Source: Zizania palustris (lineage: Eukaryota; Streptophyta; Magnoliopsida; Poales; Poaceae). From it: DNA of 64,000 nucleotides. Positions within the stretch are counted from its first letter, which is position 1. Each line of letters opens with the position of its first letter. Positions 54,275-64,000 of this stretch are shown piece by piece. The notes beneath the pieces were generated by a model. It was not told the origin of the DNA. It worked only from the letters and a program-made list of their open reading frames with translations, and searched no databases. The stretch spans positions 63,908,865 to 63,972,864 of the forward strand of contig JAAALK010000285.1 of assembly GCA_019279435.1 (NCBI GenBank), written 5' to 3'. The position numbers and the translations under genes are program-made.

Positions 54275-54767
54275 GGAAATAAATTCGGTGCGGGCTGTCT
54301 ACACAAGCCTAGGAACGAGGACCCCTCTCCGATGCAAGCCACGTTCCTGCCTTTTCAATCTGACAGCCGCACATAGGTGGAAGAAGGGTCACCGACGGCA
54401 GGGGCGGTGGACAGCGGAGGCCCAGCGTGAGGCGGAGGAGCGGGGAGGAACGGTGCGGTGGCAGACAGCGCGGCCGCGAAGATCTGTGGAGCGGCAGCGT
54501 GAGACGGAGGGGAAGCAGTATACAGCACGGGACAGCGGCGAAAGCGCGGGCCGGCTAGGCGGACGGTGGCGGAAGCGCGGGCCAGCGCCGCGGACGGTGG
54601 CGGGTCGGCGCTGCGGACAGCGGCGGGTCAGCGCTGCGAACGACAACGGACCATCACGAGCACTTGCGATGTATTCGCCGTCAGATTGAAAAGAGTAAAC
54701 GTGGCTTTCATCTAAGGGGTTCCTCATTTCTAGGCTTGTGCGGACAGCCCGCACCAAATTTATTTCC
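54275..54767. mobile_element. Mutator-like MITE inside Sirevirus F LTR
   Basis: 493 bases with long terminal inverted repeats (roughly 90-100 bases) beginning GGAAATAAATT and continuing GGTGCGGGCTGTC, CACAAGCCTAG and TTTTCAATCTGAC on both arms. GATTTCCTG occurs directly outside both ends (54266-54274 and 54768-54776), a perfect 9-base duplication, the hallmark of Mutator-type transposition. The centre is GC-rich and repetitive (GGACGGTGGCGG, GCGCGGGCC) without transposase, so it is non-autonomous. ORFs across it (54264-54689) are compositional. A captured gene fragment (Pack-MULE) cannot be excluded but I see no protein motif. Confidence 0.88.
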
Positions 54768-55724
54768 GATTTCCTGGCCACCATCTCGCTAGTGTACTGC
54801 TACACCAGTTTTCTCTGGATTTAGACCAGGCCGGTATATTGTAGGAGCACGGTTTTCTCTCAGTCGCTGGTACCCACACGTGATTGGGGCGCTCTAGGGT
54901 TGTGAGATGCGGCAGAGACCGCAGGGAAGCCGAGCGGGCGCTGGAGGGCGCAATCGCCAAGTCACGCGCAGGCATGCGGTTGGGCCAGGCGAGCGGAGCC
55001 GTGTGCTTGGGTCATGGCAGTGCTATGCGCCTGGCAGCATGAGGTGCTAGGAAGCCACGAGTGGTACTCTGTGCGAGGAAACCGAAAGGCAACATGGGTT
55101 GGGTGTAGCCTGAACTGCGCACAGAAGCAACTGCGAGCACAGTGCCTGGAAACGTACTGCTGGAAGCTGCTATTTATCACAGTATTATCTCTTCTCGATT
55201 CTCATGCAATTATCTTTATTGATTACCGTGTGTTTAGTTTAAAATAGCTGTAAGCATTTTTATTTCTGATTGAAATATGTATGTTTATTGATCTATCAAT
55301 GTGATCCAATTGCACATGATGAACTTATTTAAATGTCTATGAACCATGGACTTTATCTTGTGCTTTGTGAAATACTTGTTATCGATGGATGTTTTTCTAC
55401 TACTTGATGGTTTGCATGTCTAGTCTGTGAATTGTTTGTGATATGCCTTGTGTATTTTGTACGGGTGTCTTTTTAATTAGGACATCAGTTAGTTTTTGAA
55501 GGCTAGATTATTTTCAGTTCTTATGATCTCTTATACTATCGCATCATTTCATATATGACAGGAGAGTGATAGCACTAGCTTTTCTAGGATTTAGTTGTGA
55601 TAGTTTATTTGCTTCTGCTTTTTCCTTTAGAGGTGCGTTGGGTGTTAAGAAAAGACCATCAATTTGAAAGAATTTGTTGAGGTGCCTATTCACCCCCTCT
55701 AGTCACCCGTTTCATTCGTACAAT

Positions 55725-55736
55725 TGGTATCAGAGT
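55725..55736 (+). other. Primer-binding site of Sirevirus F
   Basis: TGGTATCAGAGT right after the LTR, the copia initiator-methionine tRNA site with a final mismatch. Confidence 0.85.
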
Positions 55737-55787
55737 CAGTTATTAGATCACCAGTTGACCTTAACCGATTTGTGATCCATATGTGAC

Positions 55788-56504
55788 ATGGACAAACATA
55801 ACAAGATTCCGTTGTTCGATGGAAAGGATTTTGCATACTAGAAGGTGTGCATGGAGGCTTTTCATCAAAGCCAAGGAAACAATCTAGGAAATTGTTGTGT
55901 CCCAATATTTGATCCCTTATACTCATACCTCTGAGGCTGAGAAACAATAGTATGATTCTAATTCTAAAGCTTGGAACATACTGTTCACAAGTCTGAGTCG
56001 GAACATGTTTGATAGGGTCTAACACCTTGGTACTACTATGGAAATTTGGTCTACTTTTGTGATGTTTCATGAGGGCTCAACTCAGATTATGGATAGGCAC
56101 AAAAGCACATATAACTTGAAATATCAATTGTTTGTGCAAGGGCCTGGTGAATCTATTGATGCCATGTTTTCTATATTTAATAGCATTGTGAGCAATTTTT
56201 GTTCCATTGGAACTTTGCCTTATTCTGATCATGATTTTGCTATCAAACTTCTCTATGCCCTCGACCACAGCATATGGAAGGTGAAGATATCTAGCATTGA
56301 GGAATCCACAAGTTACAACATGTTAAATTGTGATGAACTCTTTAGCAAGATGAAGTCCATTGAGATTGCTAAGGCATCTCGTCAAGGACTTGCCACCATC
56401 CATGCACTAGTTTTTAGTTAAATCAGTGGCACCTCCTTTGGAGGTACTGCTTTTGGTTCTTCTATCTCTTGTGTCTTTGCTGGTGGTTTTGCCTTGTCCT
56501 CTCC
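55788..56504 (+). pseudogene. Sirevirus F gag N-terminal remnant
   Basis: ATG at 55788 (MDKHNKIPLFDGKDFAY), then an early stop and further stops up to 56030. From 56038 an open stretch reads EIWSTFVMFHEGSTQI, FSIFNSIVSNFCSIG and LLYALDHSIWKVKISSIEES, matching the UBN2-type gag domain of element A. Homology ends at about 56504, where gypsy-type LTR sequence starts. The zinc knuckle and everything downstream are missing. The short C-terminus to 56421 is followed by more gag-like sequence (VFAGGFALSSP) in another frame. Confidence 0.82.
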
Positions 56505-57786
56505 TGTCTTGGAACACCCATATTTTTCAAACCGTTGAAATCGTATTTTCAAACCGAATTTCAAATTTCAAATTTATTTAAAGGAAGGAAGGCTTTACAA
56601 TTTAAAACCTTTAGCTAAAACTGTTGAATTTCAGAATTAAATAATTTTGTAAGGGTCCTAGAGCCTTAAGGTATTTTATAAAATTATTTTGGAATTTTTT
56701 AATTCGAATTCATATTTTAAACTTCAAAATTATTTTTCTGGATTTATTTTATTCGAAAAAGCATTTTATTTCTTAGTGGGTCGCGCCCTCCTTTTCGGCC
56801 CAAGCCAGCCCGCAGCCTGCTTTCCCCCTCCCCTCTCTCTGCCGCGCAGGGCCCGCATGTCGGCGCCACCCTACGTGCTGGCCGCCCTCTTCCCTCTCTG
56901 TGGCCGCCCGGCCCCACCTGCCAGCGTGCCCTCCAGCCCCTGCCGCATGGCCCCGCCTGTCAGCCCCCACCGCCTTAACCCACCGGCGCCCCCTTTTCTC
57001 TCCCCTCCCTGCCGCAACCGTCTCTCCGCGAACCCAGCGCCGCCCCCCACGTCCTAGAGCCCACGCCCCCGCCTCCTCCGGCTCCCTTTTATTGCGCAGC
57101 ATCCGCCCCCGAAGCAATTTTCCGCAACCGTTCTCCCTCTCTCGCGAATTTTGCCGAAGCATTCCCCTGCCGTCGTCGCCTCCAGTCGCGTGCTGCCGTC
57201 GCCGGTGACCGTCTCCGTCGTCGCCGTCCACCGCGCTAGCTCCATCGTCCCCCATCGATCCCCGACGTTGCCTTCCTTTGGCCTCCCCACCACCGGAAGC
57301 TCCTCGCCACCATCCAACCGAAGCCGTCGCTGCCCTGAGCTCACCGCCAGTTATCTCCCGCAACAGACCTTGTCGTCCTAGGTATCCTCTTGTTCCTCTC
57401 CCCGCGCTCTTTCTGTTTTTGTAGCTATCTAGGGCTTAGGGCCACCGCTCACCGTCACCGCCGCTGGCCGCCGTTGGCCGGAGCCGGGGAAGAAGGTCCC
57501 CTGGGCGCTCCCCGTGCTGCCTCTGTGCCGGATGCAGTCCCGGCCGTTGGATCTCGATCCAATGGTATGGCTTGGCCTGGCCCATGGCATAGGGCACGCG
57601 CGTGCGTCGTGCTCCTGGTGCACCGTGAACCCCCCTGGCGCGCGGTCTATGGTCCACAATGGACCCAGTGCACAGGTGCACCGGTCCACTGGTCCGCCGT
57701 GGACCATAGCTGATTGTTTTTAGGGTTTAATTTGGCAGAATTGCTATAAATGTTGTAAAATGCGTAGTAAATTCAAACTAGCTCCG
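56505..57786 (+). repeat. Gypsy-type LTR fragment
   Basis: Starts near TGTCTTGGAACACCC inside F gag. An AT-rich part (56520-56770) is followed by a strongly GC-rich part (56780-57720), with an AT-rich end at 57720-57786. The layout and words resemble 26420-28900, so it is probably an LTR of a related gypsy family. It is broken at 57786 by Sirevirus G (CTCCG at 57782-57786 should be the left target duplication). GC-rich ORFs on both strands (56689-57713) have no recognisable domain. Confidence 0.5.
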
Positions 57787-58509
57787 TGTTGGACCGGAAA
57801 CGGCGACCAGAGGGGGGGTGAATGGGAGCTTTTAAAAATTCGGGCAAAAAACTTAGCCTTCGGGTCTGTTCCGTCTTCTGCGGAACAGGCTTCGAACACA
57901 TCCTTCGAAGGTCTGGTTCGGAGGTACTTCGACAGCTCCGAACACAGGCTTCGCAGGAGCAAAAGTTCGAAGCCAAGAAGACTTCGCTCCACTAACAACC
58001 CTCGAAAATCTACTCTGCTAAGTCAGTGCAGGCTCCGCACACGAGGTGCTTCGAGCAGGCTTCGCACTTCACCCTTCGCAAGAGTGGACAGCCCTCTGAG
58101 GACTTCGACCAAGTACTTGGCGACAGCAACTGGTGCTGGGCTTCGTACGCGAAGGTCTACACGCACACAAAACGGACTATGCTAAAGGCTTCGACACAAG
58201 AAGCAAAACGGGCCTCGGTCAGGGCTACGCTAGTAAGCAGCGAGGTTACACCTCCTGTTACACAGAGCGAATGCTTACTGACAAAGCACACCTCGCACGA
58301 AAAACAACCTTCGCCTCAACAGGCTTCGGTGCACTAAACTAGCGAAGTATGCAAAGCGAGCTCAAGCAAAAAGCACAAGAAAAACAGGGCTTCGCCGCTT
58401 GAACAAGGAACACTGAAATAAATTGAACTCAGAATGAATACAGCGAGGTCTGTCTACAGGAGCTCAACAGTAAATGCTCAAAGTGTTAAATGTTACCTAC
58501 CGAGCCCCC

Positions 58510-58519
58510 ATATTTATAG
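58510..58519 (-). promoter_or_regulatory. TATA box of Sirevirus G LTR
   Basis: CTATAAATAT on the minus strand, about 280 bases after the stem-loop in element sense. Confidence 0.62.
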
Positions 58520-58798
58520 CCCACGGCTTCATCCTAAGGAAGTGACTACTTTACCCCTAGGGTTTACATCCATTTTGTCTCTACAGAACTAAGGGGTACA
58601 AAAGGTAGTCCACCTTTATTTTGGAGGCTTCTCTGTCAGCTGCAGAGGGGACAGTGTCAGCCTTTTTCAGAACAGACAGTGTCAGCCTTTACAGTGTTGA
58701 CTTCTGGAACCTCCCTTCGCACCGGAGGATGCGGTAGCTTCGGCGAGAAGCCTGCAGCCTGATGGCCTTCGCTCCGCCGAAGAAGTCCTTCGATACAG

Positions 58799-58823
58799 TG
58801 ACGGTTTTAAGCCGAAGCCGTCA
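58799..58823 (-). promoter_or_regulatory. LTR stem-loop (G)
   Basis: TGACGG...CCGTCA, same stem as A with one change in the loop, followed by AAAG. Confidence 0.6.
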
Positions 58824-59767
58824 AAGCCTTTGGGCCTTCGCACCACCACCTCCGGAGTGGATCACCACGGCTTCGCAGCTACTCCGAGCTCGAACACCGT
58901 CCGTCCGTGTACCGAAGCCATGCATGGCCGAAGCACCACAAGACATCCTCACTCCGAAGCCCCCACCTTCGGAGTTCCACCCTTCGAAGTCCCTCCTTCG
59001 TCCAAGGCCTCCGCATGAAGCATTCCATGAGCACTCCGTCGCAGTGCCTCTCCCCGAGCACACTCCACGACGAGCCTCACCCGGACCATGCCTTCGATGC
59101 GCCTCGACTTCTGAGACCTTCGTCGGGTACCTTCGAGTGTCTCCCTCCGGAGCACACTTCGAACTCCTTGCCTCCGCAGAGGACTTGTTCCACCAACTCC
59201 GAAGTCACTCCATTCGGAGTACCTTCGAAGTGCCTCACCTCCGAGGACTTTGTCTCGGAGTACCTTCAGCCGGAGCCACGCTCCGCACTCTCTGCCTTCA
59301 CCTGGCACGCCTCGACCCGAGGACCGACCCAGACCACCTTCGCAGCCACCGTGACGGAGCTCCCCGCTCCCCTGGCATCAAGCCACCCGCTTGATCCAGG
59401 TTCACCTGGCTCGAACCTTATCCGTCGCCTCCGAAGTCCCTGCGCACCACCGACAAGCAAACAAGTGTATCCAGTACTCCGGAGACCTCTCCGGGTTAGC
59501 AACCTCCGGCACACACTCCGGTGTACCTCCCAAAGTACCGAAGCCATCGGTACGAACCCTGTCATCGTGTACTGCCGGACCCCTCCGACAGGCACACTCC
59601 GCTGCACAGCTGCAGCAAGCAAACACCGAACACACTCTGGTGACACACCTCCGAACACCCTTCGGAGGTACCACCTCCGAAGCCCCTTCGGAGGTACCCT
59701 TCGAACAGAGGGTAAATAATCCTGTCAATCACTCATCACAAACACCGAAACCACCCTTGGTTTCTCA

Positions 59768-60949
59768 ATCTCCCCCTTGATGAGTGCATTGACAACCCAA
59801 TCCAAGTTCAAGAAAATTTTAAAAATTTTCAGCACACAAGTGACCATAAAAACTCAGAAAAGAGCCAAAGCATGTCACTTGATAAAAGAATTTTTCTCCC
59901 CCTTTCTCAAAAGAGTAAAAGCCCTTTTTGGCAAATCTCCCCTTGATAAGAACTCCCCCTGAGTTAAGCAAATTTTTCTCCCCCTTTATGTCAAAAATCT
60001 CTCCCCCTTTTAAAAATTATGCCTTCTTGCGGCAGAGAACAAAACATAGCAAACCTCTCCCCCTTTGGCAATGCAAGCATCAAGGAGCATTCAAAAGATG
60101 CAAAGCTTTGAAATGAATAGAATTGCAAAGACATATAATGCAAAAATATGCCAAAATCAACCCAAATGATCATGTGCTCAGCTCAATTTAACAATCTGTG
60201 AAACAAGATGATGGCATGTGATTTTGTCATTTTGAAGTAAAAGCATCACCACTTAATCACAGTAGTTAGACATGAGAAGGCAAGGACTGCGCAAAGCTAA
60301 CAATTTTTACCCTAGACAGACAAGTCTTGTTCAAAAAGGAGCTTTGAGAGCAAGCTTGATGATTAATTAATTTTGTTGTTCTTTTCTTAATGCCAGGGGT
60401 TATTTGTTTGTCCACCTTATACTTTCCAATCAAGCCAAGCCTAGGCATGAAAGCCATCTGAAGCTTAAGGCGGTGATTTTGGCATACACTACACTATCCC
60501 AGTTCAGACCAAAGTGCAATGGTAAGCAGTCTAGAATAGAGTAGTGCGACAAACAAACCCTCCTGGATCTTTTCATTTAAACCAGGCAAATCATGGATTT
60601 TTTATTTTGATTCAGATAAATGAAATATTTTGATGAATATCCATGAATAAAGAACACAATTTTTCAAGTTGCAAATTTTAGCATCCAAGGAACAGTGTCT
60701 TGCTGTCAAGTAGATAAAAGATAGCTAAAAGCAGTCCAGCCTGAACAAGCTAGATACAAGATTATGCGGTGAGCAAGTTGCGATTTTTAGAAAATAAAAC
60801 ATCATGCACAATCAATGGTCCAGACATATTTCATAGAGCTGAGCTGTCATGATTTCTTTGAATTAAAAGCAGGCATATAATAGCAAAAGATGTAAGTGCA
60901 ATTTCCACACATAATGAGCATATGCAAGACAATTAAAATCAGCTCCCCC
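59768..60949 (-). other. Sirevirus G 3' non-coding region with repeated polypurine tracts
   Basis: No gene. Plus-strand CTCCCCCTT-type tracts recur near 59769, 59896, 59936, 59973, 60001 and 60057 (AAGGGGGAG in element sense). The remainder aligns with 24850-25643 of element A. Confidence 0.72.
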
Positions 60950-63900
60950 TCACAAAATGCCGTAGGGATGACAAATACCAAGTTCCCCACGCAAGTAAGC
61001 AAATCGAGAAGCATCGAGGGGTTTTGTAAAAATGTCGGCAAGCTGGTGTTGGGTATCAACATATTGAAGTTCAATATCACCCTTCTCATTGTGATCTCTG
61101 AGAAAATGATACCGTACATCAATGTGTTTGGTTCTGGAGTGCTGAACCGGGTTGTTTGCAATACAAACAGCGCTAGTGTTATCACAGAAAAGTGGAACAC
61201 TCTTATAATCTAACCCGAAATCCCGCAAAGTAGAAACCATCCACAAAATCTGAGAGCAACAGCTAGCTGCAGCAACATATTCGGCCTCAGCCGTCGATTG
61301 AGCAACACTAGACTGTTTGCGGGAAGACCAGCAAACCAGAGACGTACCCAGAAAATGACAAGTACCAGAGGTACTCTTCCTATCAATTCTACACCCAGCA
61401 AAATCCGCATCTGAATAACCTCTAAGACATAAAGATGAAGACGATGAATACCATATGCCAAATTCAAGGGTGTGTTTGAGATACCTTAGAATGCGCTTAA
61501 CCGCTTGGCGGTGCGAAGCTCGTGGTGAAGCCTGAAAACGAGCGCACCGACACACAGCGAAGTGTATGTCCGGCCTCGTGGCAGTTAAGTAGAGGAGGGA
61601 GCCGATCATGCTTCGGAACTCCTTCTGATCTACGGCTTCTCCATCTTCGTCAGGGTCCAACGCTACCGAAGTAGCCATTGGAGTGGCGAGGGGCTTCGCA
61701 TCGGACATGTCGAATTTCTTGAGCAGGTCCTTGGTGTACTTCGTCTGGTGGACGAAAGTGCCTTGTTTGCTTTGCTTGATTTGCAAACCAAGGAAAAAGG
61801 TGAGTTCACCCATCATCGACATTTCAAACTCCCTGCTCATGGTATCTGCAAACTCGGCAACTAAAGCATGAGAAGAGCCACCAAAGATGATATCATCCAC
61901 ATAAATCTGCACTAGGAGGAAATCTTTGCCATGCTTGAGAGTAAACAAAGTTTTATCAACAGAGCCCATCAAATACCCTCGCTCAAGCAGAAAAGACTTA
62001 AGTCTATCATACCAAGCCCGAGGAGCCTGCTTGAGTCCATAAAGAGCCTTATGAAGTTTAAGGACTTTATGTGGGTACTTGGGGTTTTAAAAACCAAGGG
62101 GTTGTTTTACATAAACATCTTCACCTATGAAGCCATTAAGAAAAGCACTTTTGACATCCATTTGATAGAGTTTGAATCCCCGGGATGTCGCAAAGGCAAG
62201 CAAAATCCTAATGGCCTCAAGGCGAGCAACAGGTGCAAAAGTTTCAGTATAATCAATCCCTTCTAGTTGAGAAAAGCCCTGAGCTACAAGTCTAGCCTTA
62301 TTTCTAACAATTGTTCCATCCTCCCCTTGTTTATTTTTGAAAATCCATTTTGTTCCAATGAAATGAACATTTGGTGGAGGATCAACTAAAGTCCAGACTT
62401 GGTTTCTCTCAAAATTTTCAAGTTCCTCATGCATGGCATTGATCCAACTAGAATCAGAAAGTGCATGACTAACATCTAAGGGCTCGAAAGAAGCAACAAA
62501 AGCAGCGTTAGTGAAATGGGCATGAGAACGAGTTACCCTTTGATCAAGCTCACCAATGATCTGCTCGGGAGGGTGCATCCTTTGGACGTGATGTGGAGCC
62601 TCGCGGCGGGATGCAGTCTCCCCCTCAACTTGTCCGTTGGAGTGGTCCAAGATGACCGATGTTGAGGTAGTCGCTTCGGGACCTCGTGCCGAAGTAGTTG
62701 AAGCGGGGTCAGCTTCGGGGGTCGATGTCGAGGGTAGTAGGGGATCATCCTCGAATTCTCCGGGATCTTCGTCTTCGAATAAGGTCTGTTCCATGTCGTG
62801 TTCATTTGCCTGTTCAAGAGCAGAACTAACAGAGGGGGTTGATTCATCAAAAGTCACATCACATGACTCGATGACAGTGTTAGTTTCCAAATTATAAACA
62901 CGATAAGAATGACCATGAGTAGTATAACCCAAAAAGATCCCGTCAGAAGATCGCGACTCAAATTTATCCAAGTTACCACGTTTTAGGATAAAGCAGCGAC
63001 AGCCAAAAACTCGAAGATGAGTAACCTTGGGCTGTCTCCCAAAACGCAGTTCATAAGATGTCAAGTTTAAAATTGAGCGCAAGAAAATTCGGTTTGAGAT
63101 ATAGCAAGCAGTGTTCATGGCCTCAGCCCAGAATTTTCTAGGAGTCCTATGCTCATCAAGCATCGTCCTAGCCATCTCAACCAAAGTGCGGTTTTTCCTC
63201 TCAACAACACCGTTCTGTTGAGGAACCCGCGGAGCAGAGAATTGATGTTCTATGCCATGCTCCATGCAAAAGTCAACAAAGAGACTATTTTTGAACTCGG
63301 TGCCATTATCGCTTCGAATGAATTTTAATGCACCAGGGAGTTCAGTGAAAAGTCTCAAAGCCAAGCTCCGAAAGTGTGAAAACACTTCATCCTTGCTGGC
63401 AAGAAAGAAGACCCAAGAGTAGCGAGAGAAATCGTCGACAATAACAAGTACATACCACTTGCCGCCTAAAGAACTAACCCGAGAAGGACCTACAGTGTCC
63501 ATATGGAGAAGTTCTCCGGGCTGTTCAGTCATCACTGTGGTGACTGGCGAATGCGAAGCGGCAATCATTTTTCCATGTCGACAAGGAGCGCAAACTAAAT
63601 TCTTCTCAAACTTGAGCTTGGGCAATCCTCGGATCAGACCTAGGGCGCTCAGACGAGCGAGCAACTCAAAGCTCATATGCCCTAGTCTCCTATGCCACTT
63701 CCAAAGCTCAGAAGTCGAATGTGCAACAAGACAATGAGAAGAACCAGACGACTCTGAAAAATCAGCTCCAAAAACTCTCCCAACCCTAAAGATCTTACAC
63801 ACAACAACGCCATCAGAATTGAGCACTTGCGAAGTATCGCGATGAAATCGCACTTCGAAGCCCTCATCAAGCAACTGAGATACAGACAGCAAATTGTATC

Positions 63901-64000
63901 CCAGGTTCTCAACCAAAGCAACATCTTTGAGAGTGAAATTCGAGTTAATTCTTACCACACCTTTACCTTTCACTCTACTCCTTCGATTGTTTCCGAAGGT
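60950..64000 (-). pseudogene. Sirevirus G pol: pre-integrase, integrase, RT, RNase H (one nonsense codon)
   Basis: Open from the right edge. GAG-pre-integrase reads WKWHRRLGHM and CAPCRHGKM (about 63590-63700). Integrase has DTVGPSR, IRSDNGTEF and PQQNGVVERKNRTL with the D, D and E residues (about 63180-63500), and the C-terminal part ends near YELRFGRQPKVTHLRVFGC. After a Ser/Thr/Glu-rich linker, RT has TKWIFKNKQGEDG, ETFAPVARLEAIR and QMDVKSAFLNG. A single TAA at 62087-62089 interrupts the frame. The same frame resumes with YVDD near 61890 and RNase H (SDADFAGC, EAEYVAA, CDNTSA), ending at 60950. All visible catalytic residues are intact. Confidence 0.9.

Larger units (their letters stand above)
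53534..55722 (+). repeat. 5' LTR of Sirevirus F
   Basis: TGAGAAACCAAATGG to TTTCATTCGTACA, followed by a methionine-tRNA primer site. 2189 bases including the 493-base MITE. TATA box CTATAAAA at 54133-54140, stem-loop at 53936-53952, palindrome at 53987-53999. GCCGG at 53529-53533 is the expected left target duplication. The right partner is outside the window or lost. Confidence 0.85.
57787..59767 (-). repeat. 3' LTR of Sirevirus G
   Basis: 1981 bases, TGTTGGACCGG to GGTTTCTCA, followed by plus-strand ATCTCCCCCTT (polypurine tract). TATA box on the minus strand at 58510-58519. More different from the two A LTRs than they are from each other. Confidence 0.9.
57787..64000 (-). mobile_element. 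Sirevirus G (Ty1/copia), 3' two-thirds, running off the right edge
   Basis: Minus strand: 3' LTR 57787-59767, polypurine tract and non-coding region 59768-60949, pol 60950-64000. Coding sequence closely matches element A where both exist (integrase 62900-63970 against 38476-39200, RNase H against 25644-26419), so the two are one family. Gag and the 5' LTR lie beyond the window. The least damaged pol here. Confidence 0.92.

Noticed and set aside
54264..54784. Arg/Glu-rich and Arg/Ser-rich ORFs
   Set aside because: They coincide with the GC-rich core of the MITE and have no transposase or other motif.
57390..57723. Possible first exon of a host gene after a GC-rich leader-like region
   Set aside because: No conserved protein motif. 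The segment lies inside a gypsy-type LTR fragment bounded by other elements, and similar GC-rich sequence recurs at 27230-27720.

Overview
The window looks like intergenic plant DNA, most probably from a grass. It is made almost entirely of nested retrotransposons, with one 100-base assembly gap (30074-30173), and I see no convincing host gene. The grass assignment is an inference. It rests on the dominance of Sirevirus-type Ty1/copia elements, Tat-type Ty3/gypsy elements with a long antisense gene, a plant LINE, and GC-rich terminal repeats.

Layout. 1-5117: two Tat pieces head to head, a 3' LTR plus antisense gene facing left and a truncated 5' LTR plus protease/RT facing right. 5609-45652: the remains of a minus-strand Sirevirus (C) split by later insertions. 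Inside C are a large solo LTR (D1, 6893-19704, target duplication CCTTC), a second solo LTR inside it (D2, 7877-17496, GAAAT) and a LINE inside that (about 9325-16375). C also holds a second minus-strand Sirevirus (A, 22446-43898, GTAGC). A is itself split by a gypsy-type terminal-repeat sequence (26420-30073), the gap, the 3' half of a plus-strand Sirevirus (B, 30174-35515) and the 3' end of another Tat element (35516-38475). 45658-51862: a decayed plus-strand gypsy element carrying a solo Sirevirus LTR (H, 48360-50366, AAGAA). 51863-53533: the 5' end of a second gypsy element. 53534-56504: the 5' end of Sirevirus F, with a Mutator-like MITE in its LTR (54275-54767). 56505-57786: a gypsy-type LTR fragment. 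57787-64000: Sirevirus G, minus strand, running off the right edge and the best preserved coding copy.

Four observations deserve attention. (1) The Tat antisense genes have their own TATA box and introns at matching positions in two diverged copies, and splicing restores the reading frame. (2) Every reasonably complete Sirevirus LTR here carries a stem-loop upstream of its TATA box, with paired base changes between families. (3) Three short direct repeats flanking nested insertions, plus one flanking the 21 kb element A, let much of the nest be ordered. (4) The 100-N gap must hide many kilobases, because four different elements lose their missing parts there.

The pieces do not work together as a pathway. 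They are self-contained mobile elements in various states of decay. No complete autonomous element lies wholly inside the window.
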